DNA from: Candidatus Methanoperedens nitratireducens
Lineage (GTDB): Archaea > Halobacteriota > Methanosarcinia > Methanosarcinales > Methanoperedenaceae
Reading direction: 5' to 3'
DNA length: 33,932 nucleotides
Assembly (NCBI GenBank): GCA_020724545.1
Contig: DYGR01000032.1
Location: 1-33,932, forward strand
Shown piece after piece: positions 33,595-33,932 of the stretch. The notes below the pieces were generated by a model. It saw nothing but the letters and a program-made list of their open reading frames with translations, did no database searches and was not told the DNA's origin. A program made the translations under genes and the position numbers. Numbering within the stretch: position 1 is the stretch's first letter; the number at the start of each line of letters is the position of its first letter.

Positions 33595-33832
33595 ACTGCA
33601 GAGAAGGCTCCGGAGCAGATATATCGGGAGACTGCTATATCTATTCTTGATCGTCAGATTGTGTCAAAACTCAATTTAAAATCTCAACCACAAACCTAAA
33701 ACTCAACCAATAACTGGTTTATAGATTCCTAAAAACAACTTTTTTCATATCGTCCCCACATATCAAACACGTTTTTTCCTCACCTCCCCCCAAAAATTGC
33801 CCAATTTATCCAAAAAACATCAAATTAGGGAT
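33595..33832. other. Non-coding stretch before the transposase remnant
   Basis: AT-rich, with no convincing gene on either strand. A 7-bp inverted repeat, AGATATA (33617-33623) with TATATCT (33636-33642), lies just after the regulator gene. A short minus-strand frame with one CxxC is noted under rejected items. Confidence 0.4.
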
Positions 33833-33932
33833 TTAACTCATATCATCAAGAATTTCTTCATGTTCCCATCGAAATATAACTCGACCCTTCTTGTTGCGGG
33901 TACATTTTGATTTACATTCACAACTGCTACAG
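33833..33932 (-). pseudogene. Tail of an IS1182-like transposase, truncated by window edge
   Basis: On the minus strand an open frame runs from the edge to TAA at 33833-33835. The 32 visible residues begin CSSCECKSKCTRNKKGR and end RWEHEEILDDMS. The Cys-rich knuckle followed by R..RWEHEEIL..M is what I recall from the C-terminal part of IS1182-type (DDE_Tnp_1_6-like) transposases. In intact elements this motif is followed by a further stretch with a vEHPFG-type sequence, but here a stop comes directly after DDMS. It is therefore likely a truncated or degenerate copy. The upstream part is outside the window. Confidence 0.5.

Noticed and set aside
33700..33800. Minus-strand short frame with TCLICGDDMKKV
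   Set aside because: About 24 codons, only a single CxxC and no ATG in a sensible place; too little to support a gene.

Overview
The window looks like a chromosomal segment of a methane-metabolising euryarchaeon, most likely of the Candidatus Methanoperedens (ANME-2d) or wider Methanosarcinales type. This is inferred, not proven. The evidence is archaeal TATA boxes about 26 nt upstream of gene starts, many leaderless starts, an archaeal-type PGK and PRPP synthetase, PEF-CTERM surface proteins, a stand-alone RAM-domain protein, a class III polyhydroxyalkanoate (PHA) operon, and a very large secreted multicopper oxidase. No rRNA, tRNA or CRISPR array was found.

Layout. 1-2763 (minus): two overlapping sensor histidine kinases, the first cut by the window edge. 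2970-4767 (plus): phosphoglycerate kinase and an overlapping small HExxH metalloprotein. 4879-10381 (plus): a complete stressosome module (RsbR, RsbS, RsbT and RsbX homologues), then a histidine kinase carrying an RsbU-type N-terminal domain, a membrane histidine kinase and a response regulator. The kinase cores closely resemble the two at the left end. 10454-11821: PRPP synthetase and an unknown archaeal protein. 11842-12879 (minus): an isolated PhaC-like synthase. 13153-14511: tandem duplicated secreted CHRD proteins with PEF-CTERM anchors. 14699-16875: a double ferritin-like protein, a Cas4-like protein and a RAM-domain protein. 16876-17737: a gene-poor, repeat-rich region with a promoter-linked ncRNA or small-ORF candidate. 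17738-23475 (minus): a six-gene PHA operon in the order phaE-like, phaE, phaC, SDR, thiolase, SDR. 23697-31101 (minus): a membrane-anchored beta-propeller protein and a 1807-residue triple multicopper oxidase. 31591-33594 (plus): a secreted TIM-barrel protein and a winged-helix regulator. At the right edge lies the tail of a transposase.

How it works together. The RsbR/S/T/X set should act as a partner switch: RsbT phosphorylates RsbR and RsbS, RsbX resets them, and freed RsbT docks on an RsbU_N domain. Here that domain is fused to a PAS-histidine kinase instead of a PP2C phosphatase, so stress input probably enters two-component signalling and the adjacent response regulator. The PHA operon encodes thiolase, acetoacetyl-CoA reductase(s), synthase (PhaE/PhaC) and granule-binding-like repeats, which is a full storage-polymer route. 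The MCO and propeller proteins are extracytoplasmic and may belong to redox or metal metabolism.

The most unusual points are the stressosome-to-histidine-kinase wiring, a forced AUA start codon in the PHA operon, a 48-nt in-frame triplication inside an SDR gene, a PhaE-like protein with an exact 159-residue internal period, two dyads that share a spacer motif upstream of minus-strand genes, and the giant MCO.
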